DNA of 64,000 nucleotides, from positions 124,001 through 188,000 of the forward strand of contig JAKFAO010000011.1 of NCBI GenBank assembly GCA_021527695.1, read 5' to 3'. The notes beneath the pieces were generated by a model. It ran no database searches and was not told the DNA's origin. It saw only the letters and a list, made by a program, of their open reading frames with translations. The first letter of the stretch is position 1. The number at the start of each line of letters is the position of its first letter. Shown in pieces: positions 1 to 9,579 of this stretch. The DNA comes from Naematelia aurantialba. Lineage: Eukaryota; Basidiomycota; Tremellomycetes; Tremellales; Naemateliaceae. The position numbers and the translations under genes are program-made.

Positions 1-369
1 ACAGTGTGCGTTTCCTCCTGGATATGTCCGCACTTCCCGGCGACAGCGTCCCCAGTCGTAGCGGCCGTTGCACCTGAGAAACGTGGAGAAAAGACCCGCA
101 GGAACGAGAACATTAGCGGGGACACAAAACGCCAGAGTCTCACCACCCCCTCATGACCCAGCCTGACTCGACACCCGCTTCCACGATCGCAAATATGCAA
201 CTTGGGAAACCTAGGCTCAGTCGAGCGTCCGACGGGCCAAGGGCAATATGTGCCTACCCGAAGGCGGCTGTACCTGTGTCAGAAGCGTCCACATCGAGAC
301 GCTGTGCCTGTGGCGTGTGTGCAGCATAGTCCGCAGCTGTACCTGCATGTGTGGTGCAACGATTGGTTC

Positions 370-560
370 CTACAAGATGGGTGTGCCAAAGGTGCGATGT
401 ACCTGCAAGATGGGTGTGCCCGAGCAGCGATGTACCTGCAAGATGGGTGTGCCCAAGTTGCGACGTATTTACAAAATGTGGGGTGCTCAAGCTGCGATGT
501 ACCTGCCGGGTATGCTTCCGCAAGATGCAGCACCTGCAAGCTGCGTGCGCGACTGTACCT
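370..560. repeat. 33-bp tandem repeat
   Basis: Three near-identical 33-bp units built on CAAGATGGGTGTGCC begin at 370 and are followed by two or three degenerate copies. Because 33 is a multiple of 3, the array keeps several frames open, which explains the spurious short open frames on both strands. Confidence 0.8.
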
Positions 561-668
561 GTGTCGAACTGAATCTGACAAGACTGTGATCGGGGCACCA
601 AAGTGAGGTACCGCCGAGGCGAGTACCTATGTAGTGTACCTGCCGAGTTGTGGCTGTCGAACTGAATC

Positions 669-712
669 TGAGGATACTCGCGCCCTCGTCTGAGGATACT
701 CGCGCCCTCGTC
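669..712. repeat. 22-bp direct duplication
   Basis: Two perfect adjacent copies of a 22-bp unit starting TGAGGATACTCGCGCC, at 669-690 and 691-712. Confidence 0.85.
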
Positions 713-761
713 TGATCGGCGACGAGCAGTGGCAGCGAGGTACCGCGACAGCGCTCACGAC

Positions 762-957
762 AGAGAACAGCTGGATGCGAGTACTGGTATGCACCATGGC
801 GGAAGCAGGCAGAGAACAGCTGGATGCGAGTATTGGTATGCACAATGGCAGAAGCAGGCAGAGAACAGCTGGATGCGAGTAATGGTATGCACCATGGCGG
901 AAGCAGGCAGAGAACAGCTTGATGCGGGTATTGGTATGCACAATGGCAGAAGCAGGG
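762..957. repeat. 49-bp tandem repeat, four copies
   Basis: Four head-to-tail copies start at 762, 811, 860 and 909, each beginning AGAGAACAGCT and ending GAAGCAGG-type sequence, with a few substitutions. The copies alternate between two variants in the middle (CACCATGGCGG and CACAATGGCAG), which suggests the array grew by duplication of a two-unit block. The 49-bp period is not a multiple of 3, so the array is unlikely to be coding. Confidence 0.9.
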
Positions 958-1094
958 CTGGAATGCGCTCTACGTGCACTACCAAACGGCCAACGACCTT
1001 CAACTGTGAGTTAGACACCGACCACCCTCACGGACCTATCGCGGCACCCCACAAAGGGCCAAGGGCCCGACGTGATGCGGAAGACCTGGTGACA

Positions 1095-1425
1095 CCGAAC
1101 ATGGACGGCGACATTGTACAGTGACATGATGATATCAACATAGTGACATCCGAACTCAGCACAAGTGACATGGAGACATCGAATTTCTGCTGTCCGCTCG
1201 TACTTGCGGCTGGGACCAGAGGAAACCTGGTGACAGGACATAGACTCTGGGAACGCAGTGACATCCAACGCAGTGACATCCACATAGTCGGATAGGGGCA
1301 TCGGGCATGGTGACATCCAACAAGTGGCATCGTGGCATGGTGACATGGTGACATCCAACATGGTGACATGGTGACATCCAACATGGTGACATTTTAACAT
1401 GATGACACGGTGACATGCAGTAGTG
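1095..1425. repeat. GTGACAT-based degenerate repeat
   Basis: The word GTGACAT recurs many times, often as GTGACATCCAACATGGTGACATG, with irregular spacing of about 8-20 bp. It is densest at 1260-1420. Confidence 0.8.
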
Positions 1426-1504
1426 ACGCTGACGTGATGAGGTGGACACATCGCAAAGTTGTGGCGCAGATCCATCCCGTCTCGCTGGACTGAGAACGCT
1501 CTGC

Positions 1505-1705
1505 AACAGAGTTGCCGGCGTAGGCGTAGGTTGTGGCTGACGAGAGTTGCATGAGAATTGCGAACAGAGTTGTTGAGAGTTGCCTGAGAATGCGAAGAGA
1601 GTTGTTGATGAGATTTGCCTGAGAAATGCGAAGAAAGTTGTCGATGAGAGTTGCTGAGAGAGTTGCTGACGGCTGAAAGTTGCAGAGTTGCAGAGAGAGT
1701 TGCTG
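1505..1705. repeat. GAGAGTTG(C/T)-based degenerate repeat
   Basis: Repeats of GAGAGTTGCTGAGA, GAGTTGTTGATGAGA and similar words with a variable 12-30 bp period. No gene is visible in them. Confidence 0.75.
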
Positions 1706-2394
1706 ACGTGATGGCGCCAGGGATGGCGGGGTCAATTTGGACGAGATCTTGGCCTTGTTGCGATCCGAGTGTCCGCTGTCCATACTGCTCGTGCGTCCCG
1801 GTGCCCCGACTCAGAGTCCCAGACGCCCCCGACTCAAACTCCTACGCCCAGACTATCCAAAAGTCAGACTTTGTCAAATCAGCCCAGAACCACAAGGTAA
1901 GACGGAAACGCCACAAAAGTCCAGACCCCGCCAGCGGGTTTGCACCCTTTCCGTCTGCCTCTCTCGTTTCTGCCTCGCTGCACTCGACGCTCTGGGCTCT
2001 CGACGCTCTGTGCGCCTATGAATTTGCTGCCGACGCCTACGCCTCTGTCTATGTCTCTGCCTCCGTGCGCCTCTGCGTCCCTCGACACTGCGGACACAAA
2101 GGCGGGACGTCGTCCGTCAATCTGCATCCGCTACGGCCCACGTTGACCACCTGTTGATCACCCGCTGCCTGGTCACCTGCAGTGGTTACCTGCTGTGGTC
2201 ACCCGCTCTTGTGACCCGCTGTGACCCGCTCTTGTGTGTCCGCTCCTGTGTATCCGCTGTGGGTCTGATCGTCTCCCGACCCCTTATTCTCCTGATCCGC
2301 TGGTGTCCTGGCCCTGATTTCTCAGGTTACACGCCCGGGATACAAATCCGGGCTCATGGTTCTTGGCTGGCTGGGCGACGTAACGCTACATGTA

Positions 2395-2500
2395 CGCTCA
2401 CCTCCCGTTTGCGTGGCTCCCGAGTGCGTGGCTCCCGTATGCGTGGCTCCCGTGTACGCGGCTTCCCGTACGCGGCTCCCGTACGCGGCGTCGTTTGCGT
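2395..2500. repeat. 15-bp repeat, GCGTGGCTCCCGTAT type
   Basis: About six units of roughly 15 bp of the form GCGTGGCTCCCGTRT, drifting to TACGCGGCTCCCG. The 15-bp period keeps frames open and produces a repetitive Arg/Gly/Ser peptide that should not be taken as a gene. Confidence 0.75.
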
Positions 2501-2624
2501 GGCCCCTCTTGCCTATGCCCGCCCCTCGTTCCTTGTTCGCACTCTGAGTGTGGGGTGCATAACGTTCGTGGTGTCGGCGGCGTCGTGTTTCAGACTGCGG
2601 ATCAAGGTCCACAGCGCGGATCAA

Positions 2625-2775
2625 GAGATGCATCAAACCGTGATCACTGATGGTCAAACTGGATCAAGCGGATCATGGCCAAACTGGATCAAACCGTGAT
2701 CAAGCGGGTCAAGTGACCAAATTGTGATGAGGCGTCATAACTGGATAACTGGATCAAACTGTGATCAAACTAGAT
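2625..2775. repeat. GATCAAAC-based repeat
   Basis: GATCAAACTGGATCAAG and GATCAAACCGTGATCAAG units recur at short irregular spacing. The word GATC is strongly over-represented across this stretch. Confidence 0.75.
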
Positions 2776-3194
2776 CAGACTCGACACTGGCACAACGATT
2801 GCCGCTGTGCGGGTCCCCAGCTAGGCAGCGCGGACCAGTCAGGCGGGGACCAGCGAGCGGATCAACAGCCAAGAACAATTAACCAAGTCAGACTGCTCCC
2901 GCCGAAAGAGCTCCACGCACTCGCGGATCCCCTGGTTGTCTCGGAGCGGGAAGAACTGCACTACGCTAGGCTGTGGCAGACGCCGTCCTGCGGCTAGGGC
3001 AACTGACAACGGGTTACTGCATGTACGAGCATTGCTAGCACGCAGACCTCGAACGAAATACGCCGCCAGGCGAAACCGACAAACCAACAAACAACAATCG
3101 GAAATTAAACCGCTAGTCGCCGCATGGCTTGGTATCAGCCCCCGCGCTGTAAGTTAGTTACCAGCACCACATTCTGGGGGGGCGAGATTACGTC

Positions 3195-3480
3195 CGCGTT
3201 CACGCTGGGATTACGTTCCAATTCGTTGCGTCGGGCGGATTCTTGCTTATGTCGGGGAGATTACATTCTCGGTACATACCACTGATTACCCTGGAGATCA
3301 CGTTGCAGTTGACGCAGAGTTCGCGCTGGAGATTGATTAGTCTCGAGTTACGTCGAGATTCGCTGGATGTTCCACTGGGGATCACGCCGACGGTTACGCT
3401 GCAGTGCACGCTGGAGTTCACGTTGGAGTTCACGTTCGGCTTCACGCTGGAGATTAGAGATTAACGTCTGCAGATTACGG
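3195..3480. repeat. Degenerate ACGCTGGAGATTACG-type repeat
   Basis: Short units such as GGAGATTACGTT, ACGCTGGAGTTCACGTTGGAG and TTCACGCTGGAGATTAG recur with a period of about 12-15 bp, clearest at 3395-3465. Confidence 0.7.
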
Positions 3481-4347
3481 ATTACGTGTAAGCTGCCAGC
3501 TGCGAGTGCTGTATCGCACTCGAACACGGGAGCCCAACTCGCGATCACTTTGCCCGCTCGGCTCCACCTCCACCTCCCGACGCTAATACCTAACACGCAG
3601 TCGGGTACCCGCACAACGTAAGGAGCGTAGGCATACCGTAATACAACGTAATCCGTGGCACACCGTAATACACTAGTGGCGCTCCAGTCTTAATGCTCCA
3701 ATTTGCCTAGTAGTGCCAGTGATGCATGGCAGCATAGCAGGTGACTCGACGGCGCAAGATGCTAGTCGTAGCTGCCCGCGGCTCCTGACTGGAAAGCGGC
3801 ATCTCGATGCGCTACGATGTACGGTGATGACCAGCCCTGCTGTTTGAAGCCTCTGCTCTTGATTGCGCGCACTTGCTCTCATCTCGTGCGCTGTCGCAGC
3901 CAGTGCCACTGCAAACTCTGCGGTTGGGTGTCCCACGTATCTGGGCGGTACCTTCGTCGTGCGTATTACGCGGCCCGACCCTGAGTGAATAGACTCGACG
4001 CTGACGCTTGCTTAGTTGCAATTAGGTCACACGCGGGAAGCAGGCCAGGGTGAGGGGAGAAGCGGAAGAAAGGAGATAAAGAACAGGCCGGCGGAAGGGA
4101 CGCCGCGGGAGGCAGGGAGAGCGACAGGGAATGGGCCGAGGGCGGAGGAGCTGAGCAAAGAGGTTGCGGAAATGACGCTGGTATTCTATTTTCCAATGTG
4201 ATCAGCTGTGAGCGGTGGATTTCCAATATTCCCGAAGCAAAATGCAGTGACTGCGCCCGACACTGGACGGCGCCGACGCAAGAGGTAGATTCCATCACTT
4301 TTGTGGCCACCCGGGGACAAGGTTTTGGACTATTCACTCAAAGGATG

Positions 4348-4402
4348 GAGGGGGCCACAGGGGCACAGGGCCACAGGGGCACAGGGGCCACAGGGGCACA
4401 GA
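4348..4402. repeat. GGGGCACAGGGCCACA short repeat
   Basis: Roughly six units of 9-10 bp alternating GGGGCCACA and GGGGCACAG. Confidence 0.8.
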
Positions 4403-5092
4403 CGCGTCCGCTCGCTTCATCCCAATCTAAACTTGACACGAGATCTACCCAACGCCCCCCCCCTTTGCGTTTTGCCACCCTTGCGCCCGAGACTTGTTTC
4501 CCGGCCCTGTGTCGTCTGTTCCGGCGGTGATGATTACCGGTTGGTCCTGCGCGGGGGGGGGGGGCGGTATGCCGAATGCGGCATTGCAAAGAAAACAAAC
4601 TGCGAGTGCGTAAGCTGTTGGCTGGGGGGGGGGGTTTACCATTGCTTGAGACCGTCTCGCGTCAGCTGAAAGGGTGGGGAGGCGCAAAGGATGCAATCCC
4701 CCCAACGGAATCGCCCTGTCACCCGATTACGACGTTCCTCGGCTCTCTCCTTGTGCCCTGTCACGTACCCTGGGACTGTACCTACCAGCGCCGACCCTGA
4801 GAGACAAAGGAAGCTAAACCAGCTGCGTCAGGGCCATCCATCCTGTTCAGGGTTCGCAGTAATCAAATCTAGTAAGCAGAAAGATGCTGACGGTACCTGG
4901 TGCCCGGGTGAAATCCACCCTTTGTCGTCCGTCCCTGGAAAAATGACAAGGAAGAGCGGGACGTGCTCAAGGCACAGTCTAAAAAGTACGGCAGACGCCA
5001 TCAGCACCACTGGCCACGTACCTTGTTTCCTGCCTGAGACCCTGACTTGTCCCTCACCCCCTTCCTTTGGCCCCCCCATTTTCCACTTTGAG

Positions 5093-5133
5093 TTGTGTGT
5101 GTGTGTGTGTGTGTGTGCTTTTTTTTTTTTTTT
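5093..5133. repeat. (GT)n followed by poly-T
   Basis: A run of about twelve GT dinucleotides ends at 5117 and is followed after one C by an uninterrupted T-run. It lies about 700 bp upstream of the kinase start codon, in the probable promoter. Confidence 0.9.
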
Positions 5134-5341
5134 GTCGCAGTGGCAGTTGGTCAAAAGAGAACTACTCTTCGGGGGGGGGCAAGAAAAAAAAGCACCCGCC
5201 CATATAGCACATACCCTTTTCATTGCCCCGCTGGTGTTGCTTACTCGTCCCCTGTGCATCCTCCCGTACTCTCACACAATCCCTCTACCCTTCAAAAGTC
5301 CCAGTCCCTTGTCTCCACGACGACATTCTCTCTTGTTCCAC

Positions 5342-5344
<3 letters not shown>

Positions 5345-5373
<29 letters not shown>
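5345..5373 (+). repeat. (CAA)n tract in kinase leader
   Basis: About ten consecutive CAA/AAC triplets sit in a C- and T-rich stretch about 440 bp upstream of the kinase ATG. CAA repeats in an mRNA leader stay unstructured, and this could be part of the 5' untranslated region. No transcript evidence is available from sequence alone. Confidence 0.8.
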
Positions 5374-5813
5374 CTACCCCCCCACCACCTCGGCCGTTGG
5401 TTGCCGCCCGCGCGCGCACAGCCGGTCTCGACCTGTAACGACAACACTCTGGAGCACCGGCGGGAAATTCCACACCCCCCGTTGTCGCTGCGACCAACCA
5501 CGACGACGGACCCGCCCTCGTCCTCACTCTGTCACTTTGTGTCTGTGGACCCGTCCCGTGTATTAGTGCTGTCTCATCTATATACGAACCGCCACACGCA
5601 CGTCACGACCACGTCTCGTCTTGCTGCTACCGCCTTGGCTAGTTGCTAGTGCGTCTACTGCCTACTTTAACCCGTCATCTCCGCCCAACAAGCGGCTACC
5701 CGTATCACGGCGCTACCAATCCTGACCGACATCCTGTGCACCCAGCCCGCCCGCGCCATCACCACTCGCGCCTCGGCACCCACTTGCCGCAACCCGCGCC
5801 GCAGCTTCATAAG

Positions 5814-7446
5814 ATGGCCATCGCGTCCAGCTCGTCCCTCAAGGCGCCTGCCGCTGCGTCCACCTCTGCGTCTGCCTCGTCGTCGTGCGCGCCTGCCGAC
5901 ATGCCGCTTCCGCGCCTGATCGACAACGGCCGCGTCGAGCTGCACGGCACCATCGGGACAGGCGCATACGGCCAGGTATACCTCGCCATCGACAGGCGGT
6001 ATGCGCAGCCCGCATGGCGCGCAGTCAAGTGTCTCCGCCGTAACGGCCTCGACGCACGCCAAAAGCACTTTCAGCGCCGCGAGATTGCCCTCCATCGCCT
6101 CGCCTCGAGCCATCCCAGCATCATCCACATGGACCGGCTGATCGAGGACGGCGACCATTTGTATGTCGTCATGGACTATGGCGACGAGGGCGACTTGTTT
6201 GCGATGATCACCGACACCCAGCGTGTGAGTGGCCCTCGTCTTCCTCTACAGTACCATGTCCCAGCCATGCATATCTCCACCCTGTTTGATCCCACGCATA
6301 CTCACTGCGTCTCAATCTCGTAGCTCGCGCTGACAAACACAGTATGTCGGCGACGACGAACTCATCCGCTCCGTGTTCCTGCAACTCGTCGACGGCATCG
6401 CCTTTCTCCACTCGCTCGGCATCGCACACCGCGACGTCAAGCCAGAGAACATTGTCTGTTCCGACGACGGCACTCGCGTCCGGATATGTGACTTTGGCCT
6501 CGCGACGTCCGAGGTCGAGTCGGGCGAGTTTGGCTGCGGCTCGACCTTTTACATTGCCCCTGGTGAGTCCATGTCCCTCGCTGCTCCCGACTCTGCACTC
6601 CCACGCACCGTCTTACACTTTCCGGACCCCCCCTTTCTCCCCGGGCTTGCACTACCTTGCATCGCGCTGACCCTTCCAGAATGCCTCGGAGACTGGGACC
6701 CGGAACAAAAGACATACCCCACCCGGCCCGGCGACGTATGGTCGCTCGGCGTGATCCTCGTCAACCTGGTGTGCGGGCGCAATCCCTGGCGTATCGCCTC
6801 GCCAGCCGACGAGTCGTTCAACGCCTTCCTCCGCGATCCGTACTTCCTCCGCCGGATTCTGCCCATCTCCGAAGACTGCCTCTACGTGCTCACGCGGATC
6901 TTCACACTCGACCCGCGCGACCGCGCCTCGCTCGCCGAGCTCCGACAGCTCGTCACCGAGGTCCGCAGCTTCACCATGACAGAGGAAGAACTGCTGCGCG
7001 CCCACGCCCACGCTGCCAGCGCTACGGTCGCTACCAGTACCCCCGCGGCGGCAGCTGGGATCGCGACCGCCACTGCCTTTGAGTCGATGCCGCCCATGCC
7101 CATGTCCTTGCCGGCGGTCGACGAAGACGAGGGCTACGAGTTGACGCCATTCGAGTTTGAGGAAGTGCACTACGAGACACCGGCCCTCAGCGCCGACTCG
7201 GGATCGCCGTCCCCGCCCGCCGACCGCTCCCGCACCTCGTCGATCAGCGGGTCGTTGCCGCCGACGCCTCTGCTCGGCGCCGACGACTCGTTGCGCCCGA
7301 CGAACGATGCCGGCCTGAATTTGTACGATCTCCTCAAGACGTCGAATGCGTTTGTCCAGCACCACAGAAGGCGCGAACTGTGCATCAACCCCCCGACGTC
7401 GCCAGATACCATCAGCGCCGTCGTCGGTAATCCGTTCTTCCGGTGA
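5814..7446 (+). CDS. Ran1/Pat1-Vhs1-Sks1-like Ser/Thr protein kinase
   Basis: Three exons, 5814-6224, 6343-6562 and 6680-7446, encode 465 residues. All joins keep frame and use GTGAGT donors. After a Ser/Ala-rich N-terminus of about 35 residues, the kinase domain shows the glycine loop GTGAYGQVYLA, the catalytic lysine in RAVKCLRR, the HRDVKPEN catalytic loop, DFGLA, and APECLG, which is split by intron 2. The signature WSLGVILVNLVCGRNPW, followed by PISEDC and RIFTLDPRDR, is characteristic of the fungal Ran1/Pat1, Vhs1 and Sks1 group, whose members regulate meiotic entry or glucose response in yeasts. The C-terminal 170 residues are disordered Pro/Ser/Ala-rich sequence ending in NPFFR. The first in-frame ATG is 5814. 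The family call is strong; which paralogue it matches cannot be decided. Confidence 0.93.
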
Positions 7447-9579
7447 CGGCTTTGGTGACCGCTCCGACACCACCCCTCCCTCCCCGGCCCGGGCGTCCTC
7501 GACTTGCCACCCGACCTCATTTCGACTTTCGGTTTTGCTCATCAATCGCTTTGCGTGCTCAACAATCACTTTACTGGTAGTCGTGCGCCGGCGCCCCATC
7601 AATCGCTTGCGGCGTAGCTTGCCGGCCTTGTCGTCTCGCCGCACGCCATCATACATCCTGCATCTGTCTGTCGGTATCTCAAATCGCATCTATTACCTAG
7701 CATCACTGTCATGCCTGTACACTGTACTGTATGTTTCGCTACGTGGGGGGAGGTGTGGGTGGACGTCTGGACGACGTCCGAGGCAGTCGTAGGTCTGGCT
7801 AGTATGTACTGAGTCGTAGTTCTGGCTGGTATGTACTGGCTCATGCACTGTCATCTCGCGATTGCTGTTGTCATCCGTCACCAGTGGCATTGCCTGTCAT
7901 TATCGGCTGGCGACTAGTTCAACTGCACATCCATGGTCTGCCATCAGGGACCGTGCATTAGCGGTCAGGTTCTGGAGCAGTTCATTAGGGTCAAAAGCTC
8001 CGACCCAGTGCATCAGCCATGGCCTGCAGCTCGGTGCGTCGTCTGTCTGTCCTACTGTCCAGCAAGCAGTGCCAGCAGTGCCAGCAGTCAGCAAGCAGCC
8101 AGCAGTGCCACGTCGATCGAAGCTCGAACCCGCCACGCCAGGAAGCCCGGCACGTCGGAATACTAGGCATAAGCTCCACGTAAGCAAGGGGTGAACCTTG
8201 TCTCGTTTCCCTTTATCGCCACAACGCGTTCCTCTTGGCACGTCGGTTCCTGGTGTCCTGGCCTAGCAGAGCATAGCAAGACGCGGAGACACGGTCCCAT
8301 GGTACGCATCGTAACGCGAACATTATTCACACGGCGCCCAACGTCTCACCGCCAGATACGGATACGGATGCGGAGGACGGGATGAGGGAGGAGGAGGATA
8401 GGGATAGGGGTGTGGGATGGGGGATGGGTGTGGGATCACGGTGCGGGTGCGGGTGCGGGTGCGGTGGGTGGCGGTGGGAGAGGATTGAGGTTTGCCGGCA
8501 GAGCCAGAGCCGCTTTGGTCATCCCATGCAAGGCAAACGTTTTGCACGAAAGTTGTTCCCGCTGCACATCTGCGCCACCGTTTGGGAACGCGAATGCCAA
8601 CAGAGGCGTCAAGCTAACTCGCTGCGTTCTGGATGCGGCCAGACGGAAGCATTTTTGTCTTGTCTCATTGTCGCCGCCGTCCACAAAACTGGGGGGCACA
8701 CCACGTCTTTCGGTTCCACAGTCTCATCTGTGCTCCTCTGTGTGACTGGGCAACGTGGATGCTTAGCTTTCAGACCAGCAGCCATTTCGTGCATGAACGA
8801 GCAGGGAGGCCCAGTGCTGTTGTGTCTGCAGGACAACCTTGGGAAAGCCGTGCGAAATGTGAAAGCCAGGCGACCAAAAAGCCACGTCATCAGAGCAGCT
8901 TTGGGGAGACGCGCTGGTGGCGACATACAAACGGATCTCAGGCACCGAGTAATCACCCCGTCCGTGCTTACGAAATCCGGGAAATCCGATTACAAAAACG
9001 CACAGACGGGATTTACCCGGAATACCCGGGCCAGAGGGTCGTCCAATTGGAGGGGGATTCGCGCTTCATTAGGAAGATCCATTAGGAAGATCCATTAGGA
9101 AGATCGTTAACCTGGTCATTAGAAGGTCATTACGAGGTATTAGGAAGATCGAGATCCGAGCAGAAGATGAATAGAACTCGTCGTTTACAAGGTCGCCAGC
9201 CGATGCATTACATCTCTTTTTCTAACCCACGGAACCGCCACGAGGAAGGTACTGTACCTGGGTCGTTTGAACCCAATCCGGCTCGATCGTTGTTGCTGTT
9301 GCTGTCGTTGCTGTCGTTGCTGTCGTTGTTGTTTCTGCTGCTTGGTCGAGATCTTCGCTCGTTGATATACAATTGTCCACTCATTTCACCTACCTACAAC
9401 GGAACAGCGGATCAGGATCTGGAGGGCCGACCGCCAGCCACAGTGCACATTGCACATCACCGTCGGCTCCACCGGCTGCGGGAATCTCGCAGCCGACCTG
9501 ACATCCTGTCGCCCATGCCCCGTGGAGACGCATCCACAGCGACCTATACCGGTGTCCCACCGCGTCCGCGCGACTGACG
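7447..9579. other. Intergenic region between kinase and 918-residue protein gene
   Basis: No supported gene. It contains a CAGCAGTGCCAG-type repeat around 8065-8110, a G-rich stretch of GGGTGC and GGATAGGG words at 8365-8480, and a repeat of ATTAGGAAGATCC at 9065-9150. A GTTGCTGTC triplet-rich tract lies at 9285-9345, within the probable leader of the next gene. Confidence 0.6.

Larger units (their letters stand above)
1..5813. other. Gene-poor, repeat-rich left end
   Basis: No reading frame here looks like a gene. The open frames are short, low in complexity and created by tandem repeats. The first 3.5 kb is a succession of short minisatellite blocks, each with a different unit (the main ones are listed separately). 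Positions 3700-5000 hold unremarkable sequence with G-runs near 4551-4563 and 4625-4636. From about 5040 the sequence becomes pyrimidine-rich with microsatellites and is probably the promoter and leader of the kinase that starts at 5814. Confidence 0.6.

Noticed and set aside
202..606. 134-codon frame with CTCK-like cysteine repeats
   Set aside because: The cysteine pattern comes from the 33-bp tandem repeat, which keeps all frames open on both strands.
4691..5649. Overlapping long open frames upstream of the kinase
   Set aside because: They translate GT, T and CAA microsatellites (CVCVCVC, poly-Phe, poly-Gln) and lack any motif, and the frames break at the kinase leader.
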